DNA of 26,726 nt from CAYRPN01 sp964426135 (GCA_964426135.1 CAYRPN010000078.1:1-26726), one strand, 5' to 3'. Counted from the first letter of the stretch, positions 13,096 through 20,502 are shown. Made by a program: numbers and translations. Notes: generated by a model not told the origin, from the letters alone.

Positions 13096-14805
13096 TCAGC
13101 AAGCAATCGCGCGAGGCGGCGGCGCCCATTTTCGCAGCGCCAACACCGCTTCTTCGCAATCATCGAAGTGGCGCTTGTCCTTGCCAATGATCTGGTAATT
13201 CTCGTGGCCTTTGCCCGCCAGCAGCACCACGTCGTCGGCGTCGGCGTCCAGGATCGCCCGTTCGATCGCCCGGGCGCGGTCCGGCTCCACGGTCACGACG
13301 TGTCGCCGCTCACCGGGCACGCCGCTGAGAATATCGCTGAAAATCTGCGTGGGTTCCTCGGTGCGCGGGTTGTCGCTGGTGATGATCACGCGGTCCGCCA
13401 GATCGCAGCAGACCCTGGCCATCTTCGGCCGCTTGGTGCGATCGCGGTCGCCGCCGCAGCCGAAGAGCACGACGAGCTTGCCCGCGGTGAACGGCCGCAT
13501 CGCGGTCAGCACGTTTTGCAGCGCGGCGTGCGTGTGGGCGTAGTCGACGAGGACGGTGGGGTGGGAAGGGCCAAGGGCCGAGGGCCAAGGGCCAAGGGAG
13601 TCGGAATCTCGGTTGCCGGTGCCTTGGCCCTCTTGGCCCTTGGCCCTAGGCCCTTGGCCCTCTCCTTCCCATTTCACCACCTGCAACCTTCCCGGCGGCG
13701 CGGGGCAGCGGGTGAGAGCATCGCGCAGGACGCGCGACATGGCGACGACGCAATTCGCCGCCGCCGCCGCCTGCAGCGCGTTGTAGACATTGTGCGTGCC
13801 CGCCAGTGGAAGCCTGAAATCCAGGCTGCCCCAGGGCCCATCGAACATCACCCGGCTGTGATCGCTGCCCAGAGAAAGAACCTGCGCCCCGCAATCGGTC
13901 TCGGCGCTCGAGTGCGGCGGCGGCGGATTGTTCACCCGGCAACGCACGATGCGAGCCTTGCAATTCATCAGCATGATCGCCGCGGCCGGATCGTCCACAT
14001 TCGTCACCGCCCAGCCATCGGCGGAAAGCTGGCGAAACAGGATCGCCTTGGCGTCGGCGTAGTTCTCCATGTTGCCGTGGTAATCGAGGTGATCGCCGGT
14101 CAGATTGGTGAACACGCCCACGTCGATCTTCAGCGCGGCGACCCGCCCCTGGTGCAGCGCGTGGCTGGAGACTTCGGCGACGCAGGCATCGCAGCCGTTG
14201 GCGACCATTGCGGCCAGCAGGCGGACGAAATCGATCGCCCCGGGCGTGGTGAGCGTGGCCTCGCTGCGGATGCAGCCATCGTCGTTGACGACGGTGCCGA
14301 TCAGCCCGCTCTTGACGCCGGCCGCGCTGAGAAGGTGCTGCGTGATGAAGGCGGTGGTGGTCTTGCCCTTGGTGCCTGTGATGGCGATGACTTTGAGTCG
14401 GCGCGAGGGATAGTCGAAGAATCGCTCCGCCAGGGCGCCCGCCAGCGCCTGATCCACACAGCCGGCGCTGGCAGTGAGCCAGATCGCGCGGGGGGCATCT
14501 GCTGCGGCGGCGAGCGTGCTGCCTAGCGCCGCTGATTTCAGCGCCGGACTGTCCGCATCGCAGAGAATGGCGGCGGCACCGCGAGCGACGGCGTCAGGAA
14601 TGTATTGCTCGCCGCCGGCGGTGGCGCCCGCATCGCCGGGGGTACGGACCGGAGCACGGGCGATGAACAGCGAACCGGGACGCACGGCTCGGGAATCGTC
14701 GGTGATGTCGAGAATCTCGACTTCACCCGAGTTCGGCAGTTGCGGGCAGCCCGCGCCTGCCGCGAGGTTCACGGGCAGGCCTTCGATGAGATGAGTCAGT
14801 CGCAT
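13096..14805 (-). CDS. murE: UDP-N-acetylmuramoyl-tripeptide synthetase MurE (DAP-type) with in-frame repeat insertion
   Basis: MurE adds the third residue to UDP-MurNAc-L-Ala-D-Glu. The DNPR motif (about 478-481), followed by TEEP, is the meso-diaminopimelate signature. Other blocks in the 569-residue product are DSRAVRPGSLFIA, the P-loop ITGTKGKTTT (142-151), TTPGAI, AEVSSHAL, NLTGDHLDYHG, AKAILFR, GTHNVYNALQA, VDYAHTHAAL, FGCGGDRDRTKRP and GKGHENYQ. Between RLQVV and VLVDYAHT lies an insertion of about 38 residues (379-416) rich in Gly, Pro, Gln and Lys, encoded by the GGGCCAA-type repeat at 13566-13662. The ATG at 14805 is preferred over the upstream in-frame start at 14862 because AGGGAG lies 6 bases before it. 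First gene of the visible mur block. Confidence 0.94.
   Translation of the reverse strand: MRLTHLIEGLPVNLAAGAGCPQLPNSGEVEILDITDDSRAVRPGSLFIARAPVRTPGDAGATAGGEQYIPDAVARGAAAILCDADSPALKSAALGSTLAAAADAPRAIWLTASAGCVDQALAGALAERFFDYPSRRLKVIAITGTKGKTTTAFITQHLLSAAGVKSGLIGTVVNDDGCIRSEATLTTPGAIDFVRLLAAMVANGCDACVAEVSSHALHQGRVAALKIDVGVFTNLTGDHLDYHGNMENYADAKAILFRQLSADGWAVTNVDDPAAAIMLMNCKARIVRCRVNNPPPPHSSAETDCGAQVLSLGSDHSRVMFDGPWGSLDFRLPLAGTHNVYNALQAAAAANCVVAMSRVLRDALTRCPAPPGRLQVVKWEGEGQGPRAKGQEGQGTGNRDSDSLGPWPSALGPSHPTVLVDYAHTHAALQNVLTAMRPFTAGKLVVLFGCGGDRDRTKRPKMARVCCDLADRVIITSDNPRTEEPTQIFSDILSGVPGERRHVVTVEPDRARAIERAILDADADDVVLLAGKGHENYQIIGKDKRHFDDCEEAVLALRKWAPPPRAIAC
13566..13662. repeat. Heptanucleotide arms (AAGGGCC ... 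TGGCCCT) inside murE
   Basis: The left arm (13566-13600) has AAGGGCC/GAGGGCC units and the right arm (13623-13662) has TGGCCCT units, which are the reverse complement. The element could therefore form a stem-loop. It is read through in frame as residues about 382-413 of MurE. Confidence 0.85.
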
Positions 14806-14920
14806 GCGCCACTCCCTGGCTTCGTCGCGGCCGGCATCCTTGCACGGGGCGTCCACCGCCAACCGTCGCCGCGGGCGACATCATCTACTATCGGACGGAG
14901 AAAGGGAAGGGGGCGAGAAA

Positions 14921-15052
14921 GCCGTCAGCCGAAAGGCGAAAGCCGTTAGCCGTTAGCCGTTAGCCGTTAGCTCCAAGACAACCATCCAACCAGGTCCCAC
15001 GGCTTGACCATATTGAAGGCTGACGGCTGAATACTAACGGCTGTCGGCTCCT
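14921..15052. repeat. Heptanucleotide inverted element (GCCGTTA ... TAACGGC)
   Basis: The left array (14921-14973) holds about seven 7-bp units, including four identical GCCGTTA. The right array (15018-15052) holds the complementary GGCTGAC/GGCTGTC/TAACGGC-type units. The loop is about 44 bases. The element fills the space between murE and the small gene at 15056, and no gene or clear promoter was seen in 14806-15055. Confidence 0.82.
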
Positions 15053-15055
15053 CCG

Positions 15056-15247
15056 TCATGCCGCCCTTGTCACCGCGCGGTTGGCGCCGTGCCGGGTCCA
15101 GACGCTGTCGCGGGTGCCGCGCTTGGTCGTCAGCGCCAGCCGGTCCAGGTACTGCTGCAGCGACTGCTCATCGAATGCCAGGAGGAACTTCTCGGTCGCG
15201 CTTTGATTCTGCTTGCGGATGGCGTCGATGAGATCGTGCTTGCTCAT
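15056..15247 (-). CDS. Small protein of unknown function (63 aa)
   Basis: A 63-residue basic protein with a helical N-terminal part (MSKHDLIDAIRKQNQSA onward) and a C-terminal tail rich in Arg, Thr and Ala. I do not recognise a family. The start at 15247 is supported by GCAGGA about 8 bases upstream and by normal-looking composition from there on; upstream codons in the same frame look non-coding. It lies upstream of murE on the same strand but is separated from it by a repeat element. It could be a planctomycete-restricted small protein or a chance open frame. Confidence 0.5.
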   Translation of the reverse strand: MSKHDLIDAIRKQNQSATEKFLLAFDEQSLQQYLDRLALTTKRGTRDSVWTRHGANRAVTRAA

Positions 15248-15430
15248 GGTGTCGGTCCTGCGGAAGGGTGGAAAGAGAGCGGCGCGAAGCGCGCCTGACC
15301 CTTTCCCATCGGACCAGCCCCTGCAACTTCGCCCGCCGGCCGCCTTCTCGGACATAGCGGCGGCTTATGGGACAAGGTGAGCAAAGGCACAGCGCATCAA
15401 TAAGTTGGCCGGGGCAACTCGTGATCTGAA

Positions 15431-15499
15431 TCTCGCGCAAAGGCGCAAAGCTCGCCAAGGCAGCGGATTTCTTCGCGGGCTTTGCGCCTTTGCGCGAGA
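15431..15499. repeat. CGCAAAG-type perfect inverted repeat, copy 2
   Basis: The arms TCTCGCGCAAAGGCGCAAAG (15431-15450) and its exact reverse complement (15480-15499) surround a 29-base loop. Each arm contains an 8-bp direct repeat CGCAAAGG/C. It is related to the element at 6604-6672. The rest of 15248-15640 shows no supported gene. Confidence 0.85.
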
Positions 15500-15647
15500 C
15501 TGAGTCGTTCAGGTTATTCGTGCGCGGCCCCAAAGGCGGGTTGCGAGACAAGGTTCCGGAGGATGTCACCCGCAGTCCGCCACCAGTGCGTCATGAGGGC
15601 ACTGCCCGCGGAAGTGAATCAAAGCCATGTGCTGGAAACCTCGCGAT

Positions 15648-15676
15648 CTGGCAGACTCCGGGATTCGCGATAGAAT
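15648..15676 (+). promoter_or_regulatory. Possible sigma70-type promoter for the hibernation factor gene
   Basis: CTGGCA (15648-15653; 4 of 6 to TTGACA), a 17-base spacer, then TAGAAT (15671-15676; 5 of 6 to TATAAT). The expected start site lies about 48 bases before the GTG start codon at 15731. Motif reading only. Confidence 0.4.
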
Positions 15677-15730
15677 GGCTCGGCTACGAATGGGTCGGTC
15701 CACACAGACTGCAAAGAAAGGGTTACGCCA

Positions 15731-16051
15731 GTGCTGATTCAGATTCATGCCGTCGACTTCCAGTCCACCGAAGCGATCAACGACCACATCAACAAGACCG
15801 TCGCTCACGCTCTGCAGAAGAACGAGCGCCAGGTCACGCGGGTCGAAGTTCACCTGCACGATTCCAACGCGAAGAAGGGCGGCGTGGACAAACGCTGCGT
15901 CATGGAAGCACGCCTGGCGGGCCACCAGCCCATCGCGGTCGAAGCCATCAACGCGGACATGTACCTGGCGATCACCGATGCCTCCGGCAAGCTGCAGCGC
16001 GCGGTCACCCACAAGATCGAGCGGCATGAGGCGCATCGGTCGGGGCACTGA
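15731..16051 (+). CDS. Ribosome hibernation-promoting factor, HPF/RaiA family (short form)
   Basis: The 106-residue protein matches the S30AE fold: LIQIHAVDFQSTEAINDHINKTV at the N-terminus (positions 2-24), then the strand VTRVEVHLHDSN. It continues with CVMEARLAG, AINADMYLAITDASGKL and a final helix with RHEAHR. These proteins bind the 30S decoding centre in resting cells and block or dimerise ribosomes. The length corresponds to the short (HPF/YfiA) form without the C-terminal dimerisation domain. The start is GTG at 15731, with AAAGGG about 10 bases upstream. A candidate promoter lies 55 bases upstream. Its 3' end overlaps the convergent lipoprotein gene by 47 bases. Confidence 0.85.
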   Translation: MLIQIHAVDFQSTEAINDHINKTVAHALQKNERQVTRVEVHLHDSNAKKGGVDKRCVMEARLAGHQPIAVEAINADMYLAITDASGKLQRAVTHKIERHEAHRSGH

Positions 16052-16604
16052 GCGGGGCGGTCAATCCGAATAGCTTTTGCAGATCCTGGTCCCCCACCAG
16101 TTCTATCCGCTTCTTCGCGGCATCCAGCCTGTAGAAGAGCAGGCGGCCACGCTTGTGGTCCAGCAGCATTGTCACCCGTTCTCCATTTTCACCCGCAGCG
16201 ATGTCGTGCATCGTCAGGTTCGGGCCCGGCAAGGATTGAAACGGCCAGTCTTCGGGCGTCTTCCCGTCAGCGGTGCGCTTCTGCCTGGCCGAACTGGAAT
16301 CCTGCGAGACGATCCGCACGGCTATGGACTCGAATTGCCGACGACCGAGTAAGAATTCGAACGCCATCAGGCGCCCGGTCGGCACGTGCATGAGCATGAC
16401 TACATCTCGATTCGCCGAAACTTTCGCGTCCTTGGTCACGTGGACGAGATAGATCGCCTGAGACGTCCCCGTACCAGATGTCTTTTCCGTTGGTGCCGGG
16501 GCAGGTGGCGGTGCCGCCGCGATTGGTTCAAGATCGGCCTGGCTCTGACAGCCCATCGCAACTGCCAGCAACATCAACGCGGCTATCGTCACCCGGATGG
16601 ACAT
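16005..16604 (-). CDS. Putative lipoprotein of unknown function
   Basis: The 199-residue product begins with a lipoprotein-type signal (hydrophobic stretch, then AMGC with Cys at 19) and a Pro/Ala/Thr-rich linker (about 25-48). Its remaining domain of mixed strands contains no motif I recognise; it has VVMLMHVPTGRLMAFEFLLG, RTADGKTPEDWPF and LLDHKRGRLLFYRLD. Export to the periplasm or outer membrane is expected. The start at 16604 is well supported by GGGAG 7-8 bases upstream; the longer upstream frame is an antisense shadow of prmC. The 3' end overlaps the oppositely transcribed hibernation factor gene by 47 bases. Confidence 0.7.
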   Translation of the reverse strand: MSIRVTIAALMLLAVAMGCQSQADLEPIAAAPPPAPAPTEKTSGTGTSQAIYLVHVTKDAKVSANRDVVMLMHVPTGRLMAFEFLLGRRQFESIAVRIVSQDSSSARQKRTADGKTPEDWPFQSLPGPNLTMHDIAAGENGERVTMLLDHKRGRLLFYRLDAAKKRIELVGDQDLQKLFGLTAPLSAPTDAPHAARSCG

Positions 16605-16690
16605 CGCGTATCTCCCGTTGAAACCGTCATGCCGAACCTGCACCAGTTCACGGAAATCGTAACAGATTTCTGAACCCAGAACTCCTCCTC

Positions 16691-17575
16691 TCACTCCACC
16701 CCCGCCACCAGCACGCGCGGCAGGCCTTCGTGATCCGCCAGCACGTGCGGGTTCAGCAGTTCCGCTTGCGTGGCCAGTGCGATCGCCGCGTCCTTCTGAG
16801 AAGCTGCGATCTCCAGCACCAGTTGCCCCGGCTTTTCCAGAAAGTGGGCCGCCTGCGCGATCAGGGGACGGATCAGGTCCAGGCCGTCCACGCCGCCGCG
16901 CAGGGCGATGGACGGCTCGTAGTCCTTCACGTTTGCCGGCACATCCTTCCACTCCGCGTCGCTGATGTACGGCGGATTGCTCACGAGGTAGCGAAACCGC
17001 CGGCCCGCCAGGGGTTCCAGCAGATTGCCCTGGCGGAACTCGACGCGGTCGGCCGCGCCGAGAGTCGCCGCGTTCTCCTTCGCAATCGCCAGCGCTGCCT
17101 CGCTGATGTCGGTGGCCGCCACTGTGCAGTCGGGCAGATGCCTGGCGAGCGAGATCGCGATGATGCCGCTGCCGGTGCAGACATCGGCAACCACGGGCTG
17201 GCGGAAGCCGGGCGTGCGGCGACTGTGCTGGATGATGTGCTCGACGATGGTTTCCGTGGAAGGCCGCGGCACCAGCACCGCCGGCGTCACCTTGAACATC
17301 ATCGAGAAAAACGGGGCGTGGCCCACGAGGTAATCCACCGGCTCGTGCTTGACCGCGCGCTCGACCAGATCGCGGAAGGCGGCCCGCTCCAGTTCGCTCG
17401 CCGGTCGGTCGGCGTCCATGAAAAGCTTGATCCGCTGCACACCCAGCACATGGGCCAGCAGCATCTCCGCGCTCAAACGCGGCGAGTCGATGCCCTTTTT
17501 CTCGAAATGCTGCGTCGTCCACGCCAGGAGTTGACGCGTGGTCCAGCGCTGGGGTTGGTTCGCTCCATGAGTCAT
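16691..17575 (-). CDS. prmC: Peptide chain release factor N5-glutamine methyltransferase PrmC (HemK)
   Basis: PrmC methylates the glutamine of the GGQ motif in release factors, using S-adenosylmethionine. The 294-residue protein has an N-terminal helical domain and the RPSTE segment (104-108). The SAM-binding DVCTGSGIIAISLA starts at 131, and the catalytic NPPY is at 200-203, followed by ISDAEW and an acidic YEPSIALRGG-DGLD segment typical of the family. The start ATG at 17575 gives the usual family length; longer in-frame starts would add an Arg-rich tail. No prfA is adjacent in this window, unlike many bacteria. It lies 86 bases upstream-to-downstream of the lipoprotein gene on the same strand. 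Confidence 0.9.
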   Translation of the reverse strand: MTHGANQPQRWTTRQLLAWTTQHFEKKGIDSPRLSAEMLLAHVLGVQRIKLFMDADRPASELERAAFRDLVERAVKHEPVDYLVGHAPFFSMMFKVTPAVLVPRPSTETIVEHIIQHSRRTPGFRQPVVADVCTGSGIIAISLARHLPDCTVAATDISEAALAIAKENAATLGAADRVEFRQGNLLEPLAGRRFRYLVSNPPYISDAEWKDVPANVKDYEPSIALRGGVDGLDLIRPLIAQAAHFLEKPGQLVLEIAASQKDAAIALATQAELLNPHVLADHEGLPRVLVAGVE

Positions 17576-17673
17576 GGCGGGCAGATCATCCCGGTTCCGC
17601 AGCAACATGGCAACGCCACGAGTCCTGGATATACTCATGCGTTGAACTTGTCCCCGTGTCGGGAGCACCGACC

Positions 17674-18021
17674 ATGAATCAGCCTTTTGAACTCCATTTC
17701 ATCGTTGAGGAAACGCCCCAAGGGCTGCTGGAGGCGATGCTGGTCGAATTGCGGATCGTGGTCTCCGGCGCGGACGATGCGGAGCTCCTGGAGGAGTTGG
17801 CGCACGCGCTGGAATCCCACTACGACCTGGCGGTTGAACAGGGAAAGCCGCCGTTTGTCGGGCTGTGCCGCCCGACGTCACACGGGCTGTATCAGTTGCC
17901 TGTTTTTACGGAAATGGGCACGACCCCGCTTCGACGCGAAGTTGCCCTGGCGCTGGCGACGGCGATCCACGCCACCAGCGCGGATGCAGTTCACGTGAAG
18001 CGGCTGAAAAAAGCGGCCTGA
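17674..18021 (+). CDS. Small acidic protein, possible HicB-like antitoxin
   Basis: A 115-residue acidic protein. Its first half has the strand-strand-helix pattern of HicB-like proteins: FELHFIVEETPQGLLEAMLVELRIVVSG, then a DDAELLEELAHALE helix and an acidic-to-neutral linker (KPPFVG). The second half lacks a clear helix-turn-helix or ribbon-helix-helix. The start ATG at 17674 has GGGAG 9 bases upstream. The next gene, 30 bases downstream on the same strand, is a 74-residue basic protein with a HicA-like layout, which is the main reason for the suggestion. It could instead be an unrelated conserved small protein. Assignment is tentative. Confidence 0.55.
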   Translation: MNQPFELHFIVEETPQGLLEAMLVELRIVVSGADDAELLEELAHALESHYDLAVEQGKPPFVGLCRPTSHGLYQLPVFTEMGTTPLRREVALALATAIHATSADAVHVKRLKKAA

Positions 18022-18051
18022 TGAAAATCGGTTGATCCGGGAGTCACCGGG

Positions 18052-18276
18052 ATGCGCATTCCCCATATCACCTGGCGCGAGATGAACGAACGCTTCAAGG
18101 AGTTCGGCGTCGAGATCGTCAGCACCCGGCTTGGCTGGAAGTACCACCGAAAGTTCGGCAATGAACACTACTTTTATCCGACGCTCAAAAATCTCGACAA
18201 GCTCGTCACGCTTGGCGTCCTCGCTTCCATCTGCGAAGCGCTCCAACTCGACGTGCGCGATTTCCTGGAAGAATAA
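18052..18276 (+). CDS. Small basic protein, possible HicA-like mRNA interferase
   Basis: The 74-residue product can be read as helix (TWREMNERFKEFG), three strands (VEIVSTRL, WKYHRKFG, EHYFYPTL) and a final helix (LASICEALQLDVRDFLEE). That is the double-stranded-RNA-binding-like order of HicA. The last helix in particular resembles the HicA ending. Histidines at about 32 and 39 lie where the HicA catalytic His is expected, but the usual G-S-H-H motif is absent, so it would be a divergent member. The start ATG at 18052 has GGGAG 8 bases upstream. It probably forms an operon with the preceding gene. No published family is claimed. Confidence 0.55.
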   Translation: MRIPHITWREMNERFKEFGVEIVSTRLGWKYHRKFGNEHYFYPTLKNLDKLVTLGVLASICEALQLDVRDFLEE

Positions 18277-18286
18277 GCCCGACCAG

Positions 18287-18334
18287 CCAGGCGCTTTCAG
18301 CCTTCAGTCCATGTGCTGAAAATGAAGCGCCTGG
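18287..18334 (+). terminator. Possible stem-loop terminator without T-tract
   Basis: CCAGGCGCTTTCAGC and GCTGAAAATGAAGCGCCTGG pair imperfectly, starting 11 bases after the stop of the HicA-like gene. No run of T follows, so it may be Rho-dependent, a two-way terminator or just another repeat. Confidence 0.4.
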
Positions 18335-18337
18335 AGC

Positions 18338-18365
18338 TAATGGCTAACGGCTCATGGCTCACGGC
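18338..18365. repeat. Heptanucleotide array (TAATGGC/TAACGGC/TCATGGC/TCACGGC)
   Basis: Four 7-bp units in register, the same family (in the reverse sense) as GCCGTTA at 14921. It ends nine bases before the cyclophilin stop codon. Confidence 0.75.
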
Positions 18366-18373
18366 TCTTCCCC

Positions 18374-19063
18374 TCACTTCTTCTTCACCTCGATCGTCGT
18401 CTTCTTCATGTTCAGCGCTTCCTTCGTTCGGCCCGATTCGCTGCCGGCGGCTTCGAGCGCCTTGACCACGTCCATTCCTTCAACCACTTCGCCGAAGATC
18501 GTGTGCTTGCCGTCGAGCCAGCTCGTCTTGACGAAGGTGAGGAAGAACTGGCTGCCGTCGGTGCCCGGGCCGGCGTTGGCCATGCTCAGGAGGCCGGGCT
18601 TGTCGTGCTTGACCTTCGGGTCGAACTCGCCGTCGTACTGGTAGCCGGGGCCGCCGGTGCCGCGGCCGAGCGGGCAACCGCCCTGCGCCATGAAATCGCT
18701 GATGACTCGGTGGAAGATCAAACCGTCGTAGAAACCCAGGCGGGTCAGGTAGATCGTGCTGGTCACGTGCATCGGCGCGACGGAAGGCAGAAGCTTGACC
18801 TTGACCGTGCCCTTGTTGGTTTCGATGACCCAGAAATATTCGGTGTCCTTGTCGAACGCCTGTTTCGTGGGCTTGGGCAGGCGGGTCTTCCAGTCGGGCC
18901 GGCTGGTGTCGATCTTGCCTGCCGCCTTGGCATCGGCGATGTACTTATCGATCGCCGCAACCGCCGCATCACCGCCGGCGCCGGCACCGGCTTCCTGGGC
19001 AAAGGCGGAATACGAGGACAACACAAACGCCACGCCAAGCAACGCAATCAACAACAGATTCAT
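18374..19063 (-). CDS. Exported peptidyl-prolyl cis-trans isomerase, cyclophilin type
   Basis: The 229-residue protein has a cleavable signal peptide (MNLLLIALLGVAFVL... ending SAFA before QE at about 23) and an Ala/Gly-rich linker. Its cyclophilin domain (about 75-226) contains NKGTVKVKL, GFYDGLIFHRVISDFMAQGG (position about 112-131), TDGSQFFLTF, LDGKHTIFGEV and GMDVVKALE. These include the conserved Arg, Phe and Gln of the proline-binding site. It catalyses proline isomerisation in folding of exported proteins. The start at 19063 is fixed by AAGGAG about 7 bases upstream. It is divergent from the sugar-binding protein gene, so 19064-19258 must hold both promoters. Confidence 0.92.
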   Translation of the reverse strand: MNLLLIALLGVAFVLSSYSAFAQEAGAGAGGDAAVAAIDKYIADAKAAGKIDTSRPDWKTRLPKPTKQAFDKDTEYFWVIETNKGTVKVKLLPSVAPMHVTSTIYLTRLGFYDGLIFHRVISDFMAQGGCPLGRGTGGPGYQYDGEFDPKVKHDKPGLLSMANAGPGTDGSQFFLTFVKTSWLDGKHTIFGEVVEGMDVVKALEAAGSESGRTKEALNMKKTTIEVKKK

Positions 19064-19157
19064 CGTGAGCTCCTTAAATTGGCCCGGCATTGTAGACAAA
19101 ACCGCCGACGGGTTCTCGCCGCCGGCCGCGATGCGCCGCAAGCGGCGGTTTCAGCCC

Positions 19158-19186
19158 TTGTGAGGCTCTCGCTCTACTGCTAGATT
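19158..19186 (+). promoter_or_regulatory. Possible sigma70-type promoter of the sugar importer operon
   Basis: TTGTGA (19158-19163), a 17-base spacer and TAGATT (19181-19186) lie about 70 bases before the binding-protein start. Each box matches consensus at 4 of 6. Weak, motif-based call. Confidence 0.3.
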
Positions 19187-19258
19187 GCCTCTCCGCGTCG
19201 CGGGGTTCTGCCTGCGTATCCTGGTGGTTCCCAATTCGAGTTCTTGGAGGTTCTTGCC

Positions 19259-20395
19259 ATGTCACATCTGCGATTTATCTCGGTTCTCTGTTTCTCAGCC
19301 CTCCTCGCCCTGACCGGTTGCGGCGGCGGTGAAAAGGACAAGAAGGACGGCGCGCCGAAGGACAAGGCAGGCGACGGCGGCAAGAAGGGCGCCGTCGGCC
19401 CCGTCAAAGTCATCGCCTTCGACGAGAACGAATCCGTCCTCCAGGGCATCAAGGACGGCACCGTCGTCGGAACCGTCGTGCAGAATCCGTACATGTACGG
19501 CTACAAGTCCATCGAAGTCCTCAACGAGCTGCACAAGGGCAACAAGGGCGTGCTGCCGGCGGACAAGTTCATCAATGTCCCCGCCCGTGTCGTGCTCAAG
19601 GACGATTCCAAGAAGGAAATCGGCGGCGCCAAGGTCGTGGCCGTCGGCGAGTTCTGGGATGACCTGAAAAAGAAAGTGAAGCCCGAGGGCGCGGCCCCCG
19701 CCCCGGCCGGCGAAGGCAAGCCGAGCTACGCCTACGTGACCAACGGCGTGGCGGACTTCTGGACCATCGCCAAAGCCGGCGCCGACAAGGCCGGCGGCGA
19801 TCTGGGTGTGAACGTCACCACCATTATGCCCGCAGGCATCACCGACCAGTCCCGCAAGATCGAGGACCTGCTCACCCGCGGCACCAACGGCATCGCCATC
19901 AGCCCGATCAACCCGGAGAACCAGGGCGAAGCCATCAACGCCGCCGCCGCCAAGACCAACCTCATCACCCACGACTCCGACGCCCCCGCTTCGAACCGGC
20001 TCGTGTACATCGGCATGGACAACTACCAGGCGGGCTACATCTGCGGCACGCTGGTGCGCGACGCCCTGCCCGCCGGCGGCAAGGTGATGATCTTCATCGG
20101 ACGCCTCGACCAGGACAACGCCAAGCGCCGCCGGCAGGGCTGCATCGACGGCATCCTGCAGCGCAAGATGGACGCCACCCGCAACGATCCGCCCGGCAAC
20201 GAGATCAAGAGCGAGGACGGCAAGTTCGTCATCCTCGGCACGCTCACCGACAACTTCGACCGCGCCAAAGCCAAGGCCAATGCCGAGGACACGCTCACCC
20301 GCCACCCCGACATCGCCGCGATGGTGGGCCTGTTCGAGTACAACCCGCCGCTGATCATGGAAGCGCTCGACCGCGCGGGCCGGCTGGGGAAATGA
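19259..20395 (+). CDS. Sugar-binding lipoprotein of a CUT2 ABC importer, circularly permuted
   Basis: The 378-residue protein is an RbsB-like (periplasmic binding protein type I) sugar receptor in an unusual order. Residues 1-21 are a lipoprotein signal with lipobox LTGC (Cys 21), and 22-48 a Lys/Gly linker. Residues 49-115 (VKVIAFDENESVLQGIKDG ... FINVPARVVL) are what normally forms the C-terminus of such proteins. Residues 116-156 are a linker. Residues 157-378 run from the canonical first strand (YAYVTNGVADFW) through SRKIEDLLTRG, GIAISPINPENQ, LITHDSDAP, YIGMDNYQAG and MIFIGRLDQDNA to EALDRAGRLGK, then stop. In an ordinary homologue RLGK would continue into VKVIAFDE. The start has GGAGG 8 bases upstream. 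It is the first gene of a binding protein-ATPase-permease operon; substrate not determinable. Confidence 0.9.
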   Translation: MSHLRFISVLCFSALLALTGCGGGEKDKKDGAPKDKAGDGGKKGAVGPVKVIAFDENESVLQGIKDGTVVGTVVQNPYMYGYKSIEVLNELHKGNKGVLPADKFINVPARVVLKDDSKKEIGGAKVVAVGEFWDDLKKKVKPEGAAPAPAGEGKPSYAYVTNGVADFWTIAKAGADKAGGDLGVNVTTIMPAGITDQSRKIEDLLTRGTNGIAISPINPENQGEAINAAAAKTNLITHDSDAPASNRLVYIGMDNYQAGYICGTLVRDALPAGGKVMIFIGRLDQDNAKRRRQGCIDGILQRKMDATRNDPPGNEIKSEDGKFVILGTLTDNFDRAKAKANAEDTLTRHPDIAAMVGLFEYNPPLIMEALDRAGRLGK

Positions 20396-20404
20396 GCGGG
20401 CCGC

Positions 20405-20502
20405 ATTGCAAATTGAAAATTGAAAATTTTCAATTGCCAATTGCCAGAGCGTTTCGCAATCCGCAATTTTCAATTTTCAATTGACAATTTTCAATTTGCA
20501 AT
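20405..20502. repeat. Heptanucleotide inverted element (ATTGAAA ... TTTCAAT) before the ABC ATPase
   Basis: The left arm (20405-20446) has six ATTGMAA/ATTGCCA-type 7-bp units. The right arm (20463-20502) has the complementary TTTCAAT units, around a 16-base GC-richer centre. The last unit, TTGCAAT, supplies the first two bases of the ATPase start codon (ATG 20501-20503). Confidence 0.9.

Noticed and set aside
15648..15670. Sigma54 promoter (TGGCA)
   Set aside because: The matching TTGC element is absent at the required spacing; the sigma70 reading fits better.
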